Shown: positions 8,349 through 17,049 of the stretch, piece by piece
Numbering within the stretch: position 1 is the stretch's first letter
How the letters are laid out: every line of letters starts with the position of its first letter
Assembly: GCA_002422045.1 (NCBI GenBank)
Contig: DITG01000068.1
Span: forward strand, 45,832 to 71,626
Source of the DNA: Acholeplasmataceae bacterium UBA6190
GTDB taxonomy: Bacteria > Bacillota_I > Bacilli_A > Acholeplasmatales > Acholeplasmataceae
Direction of reading: 5' to 3'
Length of the DNA stretch: 25,795 bases
Position numbers and translations under genes: made by a program
The notes under the pieces: generated by a model
The model's database searches: none
What the model saw: only the letters and a program-made list of their open reading frames with translations
Told to the model about the DNA's origin: nothing

Positions 8349-9809
8349 TTAGAATCCAAGCATGTCCCTCATGGCTTGTTTCGCCTCGGCGAGTGCTTGT
8401 TCTGCCGCAGCTTGAATCATGTCTTTGAGTGCGGCATATGTATTGGTGCCATTCATAATCTCTGCAAAATATGGACCGGTTGCTGCATCGACAGCATCCC
8501 ATCCGATGACTTCTTTGTTCGCCCAGAATGCGCCGTTTCTCAAACCTTCAATGAATTCTGGCGCTACAAATCCTGGAGCAACCGAACCATAAGGAATAGC
8601 TGCCCAAACTTTATTGACACCTTGGCCGTCAATACCATAATCAACGGTTGGATATGGGAAGTTATTGCCTTGTTGAAAAAGTTCAGTTCCAACATCTTCA
8701 TAGATTTCAAAACGCTTCAGTAAGCCATCTTCACCGAAACTCATCCACTTGAGCAACTGGTAAGCTGCTTTCTTATTGGGTGATAGTGATGAGATCCCTG
8801 CGATATCTGTGTTACCGCCTGTGACGCCACCTGGACCTGGATATGCATCCCAGTCAAATGTGAATGAATCGAAATAATCTTTAGCAGACCATGACGCTTC
8901 CGGCCAAATGGCAACCTTGCCACCATATGTCGGAACAAAGGTTGGATCTGCATACCATTCTGTCAGTTCTTCTGCAGAAAAGCCTGGTTTGCAATAACCT
9001 TGTTGAATGGATTCATTCATCTTGTTTGCACCATTTTGCATGGCAGGATCATCAAAATTAAACCGTTGTCCATCATAGGAATATGCATACCATGAAGTTC
9101 CTATGTCAATGTTTTCTTGCATCTTCAAAACTTTCGGATAAATACGTGAGTAGGCATTACAACCTGACATACCAAACTCGCGACGTGTCGGATTGGTTGT
9201 CGCACGTGCAATGGATTCCATCTGTGCATAGGTCCAATCGTATGCTGGTTTGTTGATACCTGCACGATCGAGTAGATCCAAGTTGACAAACCATACGGTT
9301 GGATAAATGAATGTCGGAATTGCAAATCGTTTGTCTGCATACATACCAAGGTCTTTGACCGATGGGAAAATGTATTCAGTCGATGGGTCTTTCTCATACA
9401 TTTCTGTGATATCTGCCAGCATATTGAATGGCAGGAATGAACCAAGTCTTTGAATGAGGAACACATCCGGTAAGTTGCTCGCTTCAAGTAGACCTAAAAA
9501 TGCAGTATCCCAATCGTACCACTCGGAGACAACTTGCATCTCAACCGTGATGTTCGGGTATTTTTCCATGAATGCTTCTGCCATCAGGACATCAATGGTG
9601 ATCATATCAGGTTGTGTATATTGCCATGTGGCATACTTTAACGTGATTTCTTGTTCTTGCCAGTCTGGAATGCCATTACCATCCTCATCCCAAAATTCAT
9701 CTGAAGGTTCAGGCGTCTTGGTCGGATCTTCTGTCTTTTCACCTGGCTTGCATGCAGCAAGTGCTACAAGTAGAAATACAACACTGAATAGAATAACGAT
9801 TTTTCTCAC
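8349..9809 (-). CDS. Sugar-binding lipoprotein of the ABC importer
   Basis: 486 residues starting at GTG 9809 (GTGAGG upstream). Residues 1-20 are a lipoprotein signal with lipobox LAAC, Cys20 being the lipid-anchored residue. A Pro/Glu/Thr-rich tether (21-38) precedes DEDGNGIPD (41-49), which has the Asp-x-Asp-x-Asn spacing of thrombospondin-3/EF-hand-like calcium loops. The rest is an extracellular solute-binding protein, family 1 type (LKYATWQYTQPDMITIDVL; IAGISSLSPNKKAAYQLLKW). It is the second binding protein of the operon, 23 bases upstream of the 973-residue one. It is probably the primary oligosaccharide receptor for the two CUT1 permeases. Ligand likely manno- or glucomanno-oligosaccharide, judged from context only. 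Confidence 0.9.
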   Translation of the reverse strand: MRKIVILFSVVFLLVALAACKPGEKTEDPTKTPEPSDEFWDEDGNGIPDWQEQEITLKYATWQYTQPDMITIDVLMAEAFMEKYPNITVEMQVVSEWYDWDTAFLGLLEASNLPDVFLIQRLGSFLPFNMLADITEMYEKDPSTEYIFPSVKDLGMYADKRFAIPTFIYPTVWFVNLDLLDRAGINKPAYDWTYAQMESIARATTNPTRREFGMSGCNAYSRIYPKVLKMQENIDIGTSWYAYSYDGQRFNFDDPAMQNGANKMNESIQQGYCKPGFSAEELTEWYADPTFVPTYGGKVAIWPEASWSAKDYFDSFTFDWDAYPGPGGVTGGNTDIAGISSLSPNKKAAYQLLKWMSFGEDGLLKRFEIYEDVGTELFQQGNNFPYPTVDYGIDGQGVNKVWAAIPYGSVAPGFVAPEFIEGLRNGAFWANKEVIGWDAVDAATGPYFAEIMNGTNTYAALKDMIQAAAEQALAEAKQAMRDMLGF

Positions 9810-9824
9810 AAGGTTTACCTCACT

Positions 9825-10835
9825 TTATTTTTTTTCATTCAGTAATTCGCGAATCAATTCTGAAACTGAAATGGTTGCAACACAGACAAAGCGATCAGCT
9901 CCGCCATAATACATGTAAAGCGTATCGCCAACAATCACATTACCTGTCGGGAAAACACATCCGGTATAGTAACCATCAGTTTCATAAGGATGTTCTGGTT
10001 CCATGAGAAACGCTGATGAGCGTGCGATGATGATACGAGGATCGTTTAGATCCAGGAGCATTACACCAACACGGTATTGTTCATCAGTCTTACTCACGCC
10101 GTGATAGATGACAAGCCATCCTGCATCGGTCTTCAAAGGTGGTGTTGATCCGCCAATCTTTTTTGATTCCCAATCAAATTCGGGTTTCGCAAGTAAGACA
10201 TCGTCTTTCCATGACATCATGTCATCCGAATACGCCAACCAGATGGAAGGCACATCAGTACCATACTCTTTTCCAGTCCATTGAACGGGGCGATGCAACA
10301 TCACAAATTTACCGTTGATCTTTTCTGGGAATAAGATGACATCACGATTGTCTATCTGATGCTGTGTGATTCTGCCGAGTTTCTTGAATGACTTCAAATC
10401 CTTAGATATCGCAAGACCGGTATTTGTCGTGTTTTCCCAAAGACCTTTGGGTGTGTGATGTCCCATTGGCCATCCATGATCATGATGTTTCTTGAGCCAG
10501 TATTGTCCGGGAGGAAAAGGACGGTATGCATAGGTTACATAGAACAAATCATCGAATTTGACAATTCTCGGATCCTCGACACATCCGGCATCGAAACCTT
10601 CCGGTGTCGGTGACATGACAGGGTTGTTTTCATATCTTGTGAAGTGAATGCCATCTTGACTGGTTGCCAATCCCAAGTGAATGAGATGAGCTTCATCGTG
10701 TCCTGCACCTCTGTAAAGCAAATAGAATGTACCATTTTCATACCATGCACCAGGATTGCAAGTGACTAAGCTTTCCCATGCATTGTCTGGATTGGGCTTG
10801 ATGATCGGATTGGCATCCGATTTGATGAATTTCAT
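9825..10835 (-). CDS. GH130 family beta-mannoside phosphorylase or mannosidase, subfamily unclear
   Basis: 336 residues, cytosolic (no signal peptide), five-bladed-propeller GH130 type. It begins NPIIKPNPDNAWES, then LLYRGAG and LGLATSQDGIHF. The catalytic-acid motif is VEDPRI with Asp88. Further conserved sites are DVILFPEKINGKFVMLHRP and WLVIYHGV. It differs clearly from the other two GH130 proteins of the operon (YDPR and YDMR at the same place). Members with EDPR include phosphorylases and hydrolases on beta-1,2- or beta-1,4-mannosides, so the linkage cannot be read from the sequence. ATG 10835 overlaps the upstream glycanase stop by ATGA, with AGGAGG ahead of it. It could release mannose-1-phosphate from a linkage the other two do not handle. 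Confidence 0.87.
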   Translation of the reverse strand: MKFIKSDANPIIKPNPDNAWESLVTCNPGAWYENGTFYLLYRGAGHDEAHLIHLGLATSQDGIHFTRYENNPVMSPTPEGFDAGCVEDPRIVKFDDLFYVTYAYRPFPPGQYWLKKHHDHGWPMGHHTPKGLWENTTNTGLAISKDLKSFKKLGRITQHQIDNRDVILFPEKINGKFVMLHRPVQWTGKEYGTDVPSIWLAYSDDMMSWKDDVLLAKPEFDWESKKIGGSTPPLKTDAGWLVIYHGVSKTDEQYRVGVMLLDLNDPRIIIARSSAFLMEPEHPYETDGYYTGCVFPTGNVIVGDTLYMYYGGADRFVCVATISVSELIRELLNEKK

Positions 10836-12703
10836 GAATTTCCTCCTAAAATGATGAATGCAATATCGTCCTTGACTTGGACTTGGAACGAAACAGATCC
10901 GTTGCTGATCAATGAAGATGTTTGAATCACTTCACCGGTGTCCGTATTGAAAATGCGAAGTTGATAACTACCACTCATCAGAGGAATCGTGACGTTCACT
11001 GTTTTAACGAGCGTGTTGGTCTGATCATAACGCCATGTGGTGTCATAGATATAGCCATAAACTCTGGAATCAATCCGATAGCCTAGGATTGCGGATTGTC
11101 CGCCTGCGACACTCACACCACTTAAGACATTCAACCGATTATAAGTCGTGCCAACCATATCCATTTCGGCAGAGAATTTACCGATGCCTTCAAAACGATA
11201 ATAAAGATTTCTAGGATGTACCCAGCTATCCCACCACCAGTTCATCGCAGCACCTGCACCGCCACCCATGATGCCTGTCCATTGTGCTTGTTTCAAACTG
11301 ATACCTGTGGGATCAACTTGACCGGTTGCAGTTCCACTTTGCCAGTTGATGCCGATTTCAGAATACAAGACTGGCTTTTGATACATGTTGAAGAGATTGT
11401 TGATGACAGGTGTCGCGTGCACCATGATGCTCTTATTGGAATAACCATAATTATGAGGATTGACAAAATCGATTTTGCTTGATGCATAGACACCGCCAGT
11501 ATCTTGCTTGTAACTGGTGGTTACCATACGACCATAGGCATCATGTTCTTTGATGAAATCACTCATCTCGGTATGCCAAACATACACTGCTGTTGAGTTA
11601 AAATTATCTGTCCAATCGACTTCGTTGAATAACTCCCAAGCCATGAGGTTCGTTGAATAGCCATATCGACCTAAAATGTAGAGCAATTGTTGTTTATAGG
11701 TTTCTTTGGCTTCAAAACTGGTAAAGAACTGTGAAGGATAGTCGAGTGGTCCTCCTTTGGCTTTGTTCCAAGGATTATTAGCCCACTGAGGGTTAGTGAC
11801 TGCTGAGAATTGTCCATGATTGAGTAACGCTAGCATGATGTAGATATCGTGTTCTGCAGCGAGATCGATCATCTTATCCAATCGTGCAGCAGCATTCTGT
11901 CTTGAAGTGAAATCATCATGAGCTGTCCCCCAATGGAGTGCAAAGCCCCATGTGGCCATCCAGACACGTGCAAAATTCGCGTGATTCTCATTCATCTTGG
12001 AAAACCATACACGATAGTCTTCAGTCTGTCTGGTCGATGATGTGTACCATCCGAGATTCTGGCCCACTGGGATGAATGTCTTGCCATCTTCGAAGACAAA
12101 GTTCCGCTTGTGTGTCTGTTCAACGGAAATCACACCACGATACTCTCTGGTACCTTCTGAAACACTGAAGGTTCCCTGAAGTGCTTGTACGACTGCACCC
12201 TCTTGATAGACTTCAACATAATATGTGTGTAGTCCTGCTTCTGTTGGCAAATATCTCAACCGGTAATGTGGATCACCGATGTAGTTCACCATTTCAAGAC
12301 CTTGTGGCTCATCAGGATTTGTCGATGCTGCGCCTGAAATGCCTGATGGAGGTGAGGTCCAGTTGGTATTGAGGACAATTTCATAATCCTGATACCAGAA
12401 TGCAGGTATTTTCTTTGTATCTCCGGAAGGTGCGACAAACACACCTTGTACGTGAAGATATCTGTAGTCAAAGGGATTTCCCAAAGTTGAAAGCATCAAT
12501 TCTCCTTCATGGAGCATGAATTCGACTTTTTCATAGGCCTTTGGCTCTGTCGTGATTAAGTTAACGGCGTCAAAGACACTCATGGGGGTTACCTCCGTCG
12601 GTATGGGTGTTTCTTCATTTTCACATGAACTGAGGAAGATCAGTCCAAAAATCAACAGGGTTGAAATGATGAGTTTACGCATGCTAACGTCCAATCTCAT
12701 CAT
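10832..12703 (-). CDS. Surface lipoprotein glycanase: DUF5060 plus GH5/clan GH-A-like domain, probable endo-mannanase
   Basis: About 623 residues from ATG 12703. The frame is open to 12736, but AGGTGG at 12710-12715 favours 12703 or 12700; ATG 12682 is another possibility. A lipoprotein signal has lipobox LSSC (Cys27). Residues about 40-185 resemble DUF5060 (NPFDYRYLHVQGVF, later VAPSGD), a beta-sandwich found ahead of glycosidases. A TIM barrel follows, with candidate acid/base Glu361 in WELFNEVD and nucleophile Glu449 in VLYSEIG. The tail (about 525-623) looks beta-rich. It probably cleaves mannan or glucomannan outside the cell before import. The exact GH family is uncertain: clan GH-A is well supported, GH5 less so. 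It lies between two GH130 genes and overlaps both. Confidence 0.82.
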   Translation of the reverse strand: MMRLDVSMRKLIISTLLIFGLIFLSSCENEETPIPTEVTPMSVFDAVNLITTEPKAYEKVEFMLHEGELMLSTLGNPFDYRYLHVQGVFVAPSGDTKKIPAFWYQDYEIVLNTNWTSPPSGISGAASTNPDEPQGLEMVNYIGDPHYRLRYLPTEAGLHTYYVEVYQEGAVVQALQGTFSVSEGTREYRGVISVEQTHKRNFVFEDGKTFIPVGQNLGWYTSSTRQTEDYRVWFSKMNENHANFARVWMATWGFALHWGTAHDDFTSRQNAAARLDKMIDLAAEHDIYIMLALLNHGQFSAVTNPQWANNPWNKAKGGPLDYPSQFFTSFEAKETYKQQLLYILGRYGYSTNLMAWELFNEVDWTDNFNSTAVYVWHTEMSDFIKEHDAYGRMVTTSYKQDTGGVYASSKIDFVNPHNYGYSNKSIMVHATPVINNLFNMYQKPVLYSEIGINWQSGTATGQVDPTGISLKQAQWTGIMGGGAGAAMNWWWDSWVHPRNLYYRFEGIGKFSAEMDMVGTTYNRLNVLSGVSVAGGQSAILGYRIDSRVYGYIYDTTWRYDQTNTLVKTVNVTIPLMSGSYQLRIFNTDTGEVIQTSSLISNGSVSFQVQVKDDIAFIILGGNS

Positions 12704-13697
12704 CATTACCCACCTTTTCATGGTGGTCCTTCGCATATTGAATCAGTGTATCCACTGTCGTAAACGCCAATGCGACATAAGAATCTGCTGCACCATAATA
12801 AATTGCGATGCGTCCTGTTTTCGGATCAACGATGGTCGCACAGGGGAAGACGACGTTTGGAACGAATCCGGTTTCTTCATAACTGGTTTCAGGTGTCAAG
12901 ATATAAGAGGATGCACGATATAAGACCTTGGAAGGTTCATTCAAATCGAGTAGTGCAATACCCATGCTATAGACATAACCGTTGCATGTGTTGGCGACAC
13001 CATGATAGATCAGAAGCCAACCTTCATCGGTTTCAATCGGAGCGGGACCACCACCGATTTTAAGTCCTTGCCACCAACCTCTGCCACCTCTTGCCATGAC
13101 ATGTCGATGTTTGCCCCAATAGTTCAAATCTGGACTTTCAGATAGAAAGATATCACCAAAAGGTGTATGACCATTGTCGGAAGCTCTGCTTAAGATCACG
13201 AAGTTTCCATTGATTTTACGAGGGAAAAGGACACCATTTCGATTGTAGGGAATGAATGGATTTTCAAGTCTGACGAATGTCTTGAAGTCAGTTGTCTTGG
13301 CTAAACCGATGGTTGGACCATGAAAATCAGTACACCAAACGATGTAGTAGACCCCTTCGATTTCAATCAGTCGAGGATCGTAAGCATAATAGGGTTGCCA
13401 TGGTTTTCCTTGTTCATCGATGAACTTGATGGGTTCATGGTCAATATCCCAAGTGATGCCATCTAAGCTTCTGCCCATTCTCAAATGAGGCAGTGTTTCC
13501 GTTGTTTCTGCACGAAACACGCCGATGAAAGCACCTTGATACGGCACAACAGCGCTATTAAAGATTCTTGCAATCCCTGGAACTGGATTACGTTTGATGA
13601 TGGGATTATTCGAGTATCTCCACACAGGTGCGATATGATCTTTCGGCTGATCTTCCCAAGGCATGGAGACAATGGGTTTAGCGATGATTTTTGACAT
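12684..13697 (-). CDS. GH130_2-type beta-1,4-mannooligosaccharide phosphorylase
   Basis: 337 residues, cytosolic. Motifs match what I know of GH130_2 enzymes such as Ruminococcus albus RaMP2: ARIFNSAVVPY, YAYDPRL (catalytic Asp107), HGPTIGLA, NGVLFPRKING, DNGHTPFGDIF, WLLIYHGV and RIAIYYGAAD. These enzymes phosphorolyse the non-reducing mannosyl residue of beta-1,4-mannooligosaccharides to mannose-1-phosphate and a shorter chain. ATG 13697 has AAAGGAGA 9 bases upstream and overlaps the end of the previous GH130 gene by 20 bases. Together with the epimerase and GH130_1 gene next door it completes the phosphorolytic mannan pathway. Subfamily assignment is from motif memory and would be settled by a family tree. 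Confidence 0.87.
   Translation of the reverse strand: MSKIIAKPIVSMPWEDQPKDHIAPVWRYSNNPIIKRNPVPGIARIFNSAVVPYQGAFIGVFRAETTETLPHLRMGRSLDGITWDIDHEPIKFIDEQGKPWQPYYAYDPRLIEIEGVYYIVWCTDFHGPTIGLAKTTDFKTFVRLENPFIPYNRNGVLFPRKINGNFVILSRASDNGHTPFGDIFLSESPDLNYWGKHRHVMARGGRGWWQGLKIGGGPAPIETDEGWLLIYHGVANTCNGYVYSMGIALLDLNEPSKVLYRASSYILTPETSYEETGFVPNVVFPCATIVDPKTGRIAIYYGAADSYVALAFTTVDTLIQYAKDHHEKVGNDDEIGR
12710..12715 (-). promoter_or_regulatory. Ribosome binding site deciding the glycanase start
   Basis: AGGTGG on the minus strand lies 3, 6 and 9 bases before three consecutive ATG codons (12706, 12703, 12700). This makes the start at 12703 or 12700 likelier than the open frame's first codon or ATG 12682, which has only a weak GGA upstream. 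Confidence 0.5.
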
Positions 13698-14868
13698 GTG
13701 TTGTGTTCTCCTTTAAAATCTGATTTTGTTTGATCAGTTGTTGACGTTGTTCGGTTGAATCTTGTGAGCGGTAGACTTCCTGTGGTGTGTTGAACACGTA
13801 ATCCACAAGTTTTGAAATCGTAGAAGTCGCAACATGCAGTCTCGTATCTGAGGATGCATAGTAAATGAAGACCTCTTGATCTTTTGTCACCCAGCCGTTT
13901 GAGAAAACAACATTGGAAACATCCCCTGTGCGTTCAGCACCATAAGGAGCGATGAAGTATCCACTGGGTTTTGCAATCACCTGAGTTGGATCTTTTAAAT
14001 CTGTTGCAAACATATATAAGACATATCTTAATCCATCTGCAGTATTTCTGACACCGTGTGCCAAATGTAGCCAGCCTTTTTCTGTCTTGATCGGTGTTGG
14101 GCCTTGTCCATTTTTGTATTCATAGACCGTATGATATTTTCTGCCTGATACGACTTTTTCAACATCGATTTTCGGGTTATTCATATCACGGGATAAGCCA
14201 AATGCGATGCCACCGCCAGATCCCACATCGATGAAACCATCCTGTGGTCTGGTGTAGAATCCATAGTGTCCATCGATGAATTCTGGGTGTAGGACGACAT
14301 TGCGTTGCTGAGACGCTTTTGTTTTCAAGTTGGGAAGTTTTGTCCATGTGACCAGATCGGCCGTTCTCACCAATCCCACATCGGCAAGTGCAGATGACGT
14401 ATCATTGACTGATAAGTCTTTTTTCTCTGCACAATAGAGACCGTAGATGTAACCATCTTCATGCTTCACCAATCTCATGTCATAACGATTGGTTTCTTGT
14501 GGATCCAAATCATCCCATTCTATCAAGCGCTCGAATCTGAAGTGATCAATACCTGTTGGTGATGATGCCAAAGCAAAAATCGATTTGCGATCCGCACCTT
14601 CAAGTCTGACCACCAGATAAAACTTGTCATTGAAGTAGATGGCTCCAGCATTGAAAACAGCATTGACCATCAGACGTTCCATGAAATAGGGATTGGTTTC
14701 CTGATTCAGGTCAAATCGCCATTCGATTGGGACGTGATGTCTCGTTAGAATAGGATTGACATAACGATCATAGATGTTGTTGACTTGATGTTGATCGATT
14801 GCGTTCGGTTGATTGATCAGTTGTTCTTGTTTTTCTTTGAAGAGATTATATTGTGGATGAATCATCAT
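13678..14868 (-). CDS. GH130_1-type 4-O-beta-D-mannosyl-D-glucose phosphorylase
   Basis: 396 residues, cytosolic, longer than the other two GH130 proteins, as expected for subfamily 1. Diagnostic stretches are VRLEGADRKSIFALASS, RYDMRLVKHEDGYIYG (catalytic Asp130, close to Asp131 of the Bacteroides fragilis enzyme), QQRNVVLHPEFIDG and TRPQDGFID followed by GSGGGI. The reaction is mannosyl-beta-1,4-glucose + phosphate to mannose-1-phosphate + glucose. The epimerase that makes this substrate from mannobiose is encoded immediately upstream with an ATGA overlap (14868-14865), strong support for the two-step pathway. ATG 14868 is preceded by GAGG; a second ATG at 14865 is possible. The C-terminal 30 residues are polar and Gln-rich and look like an unstructured tail. 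Confidence 0.9.
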   Translation of the reverse strand: MMIHPQYNLFKEKQEQLINQPNAIDQHQVNNIYDRYVNPILTRHHVPIEWRFDLNQETNPYFMERLMVNAVFNAGAIYFNDKFYLVVRLEGADRKSIFALASSPTGIDHFRFERLIEWDDLDPQETNRYDMRLVKHEDGYIYGLYCAEKKDLSVNDTSSALADVGLVRTADLVTWTKLPNLKTKASQQRNVVLHPEFIDGHYGFYTRPQDGFIDVGSGGGIAFGLSRDMNNPKIDVEKVVSGRKYHTVYEYKNGQGPTPIKTEKGWLHLAHGVRNTADGLRYVLYMFATDLKDPTQVIAKPSGYFIAPYGAERTGDVSNVVFSNGWVTKDQEVFIYYASSDTRLHVATSTISKLVDYVFNTPQEVYRSQDSTEQRQQLIKQNQILKENTTHVKNHR

Positions 14869-16019
14869 TTGAGTCCTCGTTTCAATAATTCAATCATGGC
14901 TCTGCCATTATGATAGGGAGCTTTCCAAGGTCCGGCATAACCTCTTGAGGCAATGGGTTTCATGTTGCAATCGACACCCCAGAGCCATTCGCTACCAGGT
15001 CTACCATCATAGAGTGTCTTCATGGTGAATGTATAAAGACTGTGAATGGCTTGTAAATACTTCAGATCACCGGTCTTTTCATAATGATTCATGAAACCAA
15101 CCATCGCTTCTGCTTGAATCCACCAGATGCGTTCGCTATTGATGTGACCTTTGATGATTTCTGAAATCATGCCTTCTTGTGTCATCGATCGTTCATATAC
15201 GGCTTGTTCGACATCGAGCAATATCTGATTCATCTCTGGATCCTTAGAATCAATGCCAAGCATTGCTTCATCCAAGAGCCAGCATGCTTCAATGTCATGT
15301 CCATAAGACTGTCCGATGGGTACAACATTGCCTTGGAAATCCAGATAAAGATGAAATAGACGGTCTTTCTTGCAATATAAGACTTCTTTGAAGCCTGTAA
15401 TGAATTCTTGAACTCTCATTTTGATGATGGGTATACCGCTTGCTTGAAATAAACCGGTATAAGCTTCCATCAGATGCAATAATGTATTGGTTGTATATGG
15501 ATGATCTTCTCCATGGGCTGACAATAACTCGTTATCTTTGGGGTGCCAGTCATGTGTGAATTCTTCATGATATCGAAATGTGCCTTGATGTGCATGCTTT
15601 TCGATCAGTTCAAAGGATGATAAGGCAAGATCCAGTGCGGAGCTATCATGGGTTGCCTGGTAATATGCAGACAGTGCATAGATGGCAAATGCATGTCCAT
15701 ACACGTGCTTGACAGATGACTTCACACGGCCATCATAGCCAAGCATCCAGTGAAATCCCCCATTGAGTTCATCTTTAAACTTGAGTAGCATCGCCAGACT
15801 ATGTCTGGCATGCGCTAAGTAAGATTCATCCTTAAGATATGCATAAAAGATGCTGAATGCATAAAGATATCTGGAAGTTGAGACTAAAGATTTGTCTGCA
15901 AATCGGTCAATATTCAGTTGATGGTCTACAAAACCGTAGTATCCGCCGTGTTCATGATCCTTAAGTGATTGCCAAAAAGGGATGATGACCGCTTTGAGAT
16001 GTTTCTCGAGTCCTAACAT
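14865..16019 (-). CDS. Cellobiose/mannobiose 2-epimerase (AGE superfamily)
   Basis: 384 residues, cytosolic, (alpha/alpha)6 barrel of the N-acylglucosamine 2-epimerase superfamily. It epimerises the reducing-end sugar at C2, turning beta-1,4-mannobiose into mannosylglucose. Residues that I recall as essential in Ruminococcus albus cellobiose 2-epimerase (Arg52, His243, Glu246, Trp249, Trp304, Glu308, His374) all have counterparts: Arg50 (TSRYLYAFS), His241/Glu244/Trp247 (GHDIEACWLL), Trp300/Glu304 (WWIQAEAM) and His370 (PYHNGR). NTLLHLMEAYT is also typical and separates it from plain N-acylglucosamine epimerases. ATG 16019 has AAGGAG upstream. It lies 11 bases after the regulator gene and overlaps the mannosylglucose phosphorylase gene. 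Confidence 0.92.
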   Translation of the reverse strand: MLGLEKHLKAVIIPFWQSLKDHEHGGYYGFVDHQLNIDRFADKSLVSTSRYLYAFSIFYAYLKDESYLAHARHSLAMLLKFKDELNGGFHWMLGYDGRVKSSVKHVYGHAFAIYALSAYYQATHDSSALDLALSSFELIEKHAHQGTFRYHEEFTHDWHPKDNELLSAHGEDHPYTTNTLLHLMEAYTGLFQASGIPIIKMRVQEFITGFKEVLYCKKDRLFHLYLDFQGNVVPIGQSYGHDIEACWLLDEAMLGIDSKDPEMNQILLDVEQAVYERSMTQEGMISEIIKGHINSERIWWIQAEAMVGFMNHYEKTGDLKYLQAIHSLYTFTMKTLYDGRPGSEWLWGVDCNMKPIASRGYAGPWKAPYHNGRAMIELLKRGLK

Positions 16020-16030
16020 AGATGATCTCC

Positions 16031-17035
16031 TTAAATGTTTTTACTGGAGTCGCGTGATATGATGTTGCCTTTGATCAGCACTCTGCCATAAGTCTTACCT
16101 GGATTATTAATCTTTTTAATGATGATTTTGGTTGCTGCTTGAACCATTTCTTCAACATTGTTATCGACAGTCGTGATCATCGGCTGTGCAATGGTGGAGT
16201 AGATGGTATTGTCAAAACTGACCACTGAGATATCATCTGGAACCTGATGATTTTGAGCCTTTAGGGTATTGATCAGTTTATAGGCCACTTGGTCACAGTT
16301 TGCGACAAATGCGGTTGGCATATGTTTGGGAAGTTTCAAATCAATCAACTTACCCAAACCATCTCTATCGCTAACGATATATTCGAAATTGATGGGAATC
16401 TGATTTTCAAGGAGTGCCTTGTAATAACCTAGAAAACGGTCTTGTATCGAAGAAGTTGAATAGATATTACCCACAAAACCAATGTGCTTATGTCCTTTTT
16501 CAATGAGGTTGACTGTCAGTTGATAGCTTGAGAAAAAGTTATCGGTGATGATGGAATCAATCATGGAATAATTGACATAGAAATCGAAATAGATCATTGG
16601 AATATCGATATTCTCGAGTTTTCTCAAATACGCTTCTTCCAACTGACCTAAGACAATGATGCCATCGACCTTACGTTCCAAAAACATTCTTGGCAACTTC
16701 AAGTCTTTTTCATCTTCAGGCATCAAGATTTCCATAATACCTGAATATTCTAGGACCATCAATTTCTTGATGATTTCACCGCATACCGAAAAGTAATAGG
16801 CTTCCTGAGAATCCACATAGCGATTGGCAATCAAAATACCCACGTTATAGACTTTTTGAGTCTTCAGACTTTTGGCTGCATTGTTGGTTCGATAGCCCAA
16901 GTCTTCTGCTGTTTTCTTGATTTTTTCTCTGAGTTCTTCACCGACACCGTCTTTATCGTTTAAAGCTTTGGAGACTGTCACGATACTGACATTGAACATA
17001 TCGGCAATTTTGCCCATATTGATTTTTTCTTTCAT
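16031..17035 (-). CDS. LacI/GalR-family transcriptional regulator
   Basis: 334 residues. The N-terminal helix-turn-helix and hinge occupy about 6-60 (MGKIADMFNVSIVTVSKALN, then GVGEELREKI and LGYRTNNAAKSLK). A periplasmic-binding-type effector domain starts near residue 64 (VYNVGILIANRY; GIIVLGQ; HKHIGFVGNIY; ISVVSFDNTIYSTIAQPMITTVD). Family members usually repress sugar operons until an oligosaccharide or sugar binds. The gene lies within the operon it probably controls, 14 bases after GH2 and 11 before the epimerase. The palindromic site at 22013-22027 is a plausible target, although CcpA is an alternative binder. ATG 17035 has AAAGGAAAG upstream. Effector unknown; mannobiose or mannosylglucose would be reasonable. 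Confidence 0.93.
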   Translation of the reverse strand: MKEKINMGKIADMFNVSIVTVSKALNDKDGVGEELREKIKKTAEDLGYRTNNAAKSLKTQKVYNVGILIANRYVDSQEAYYFSVCGEIIKKLMVLEYSGIMEILMPEDEKDLKLPRMFLERKVDGIIVLGQLEEAYLRKLENIDIPMIYFDFYVNYSMIDSIITDNFFSSYQLTVNLIEKGHKHIGFVGNIYSTSSIQDRFLGYYKALLENQIPINFEYIVSDRDGLGKLIDLKLPKHMPTAFVANCDQVAYKLINTLKAQNHQVPDDISVVSFDNTIYSTIAQPMITTVDNNVEEMVQAATKIIIKKINNPGKTYGRVLIKGNIISRDSSKNI

Positions 17036-17049
17036 AGCATCACTTTCCT

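Noticed and set aside
8376..8723. Plus-strand 115-residue open frame
   Set aside because: Antisense to the conserved C-terminal part of the binding lipoprotein; no family signature.
9454..9909. Plus-strand 151-residue open frame
   Set aside because: It lies antisense to the binding lipoprotein and the end of a GH130 gene, has no domain I recognise, and is a shadow of well-supported genes.
12552..12923. Plus-strand 123-residue open frame spanning a gene junction
   Set aside because: Both minus-strand genes there have strong family motifs and overlapping starts; this frame has neither.
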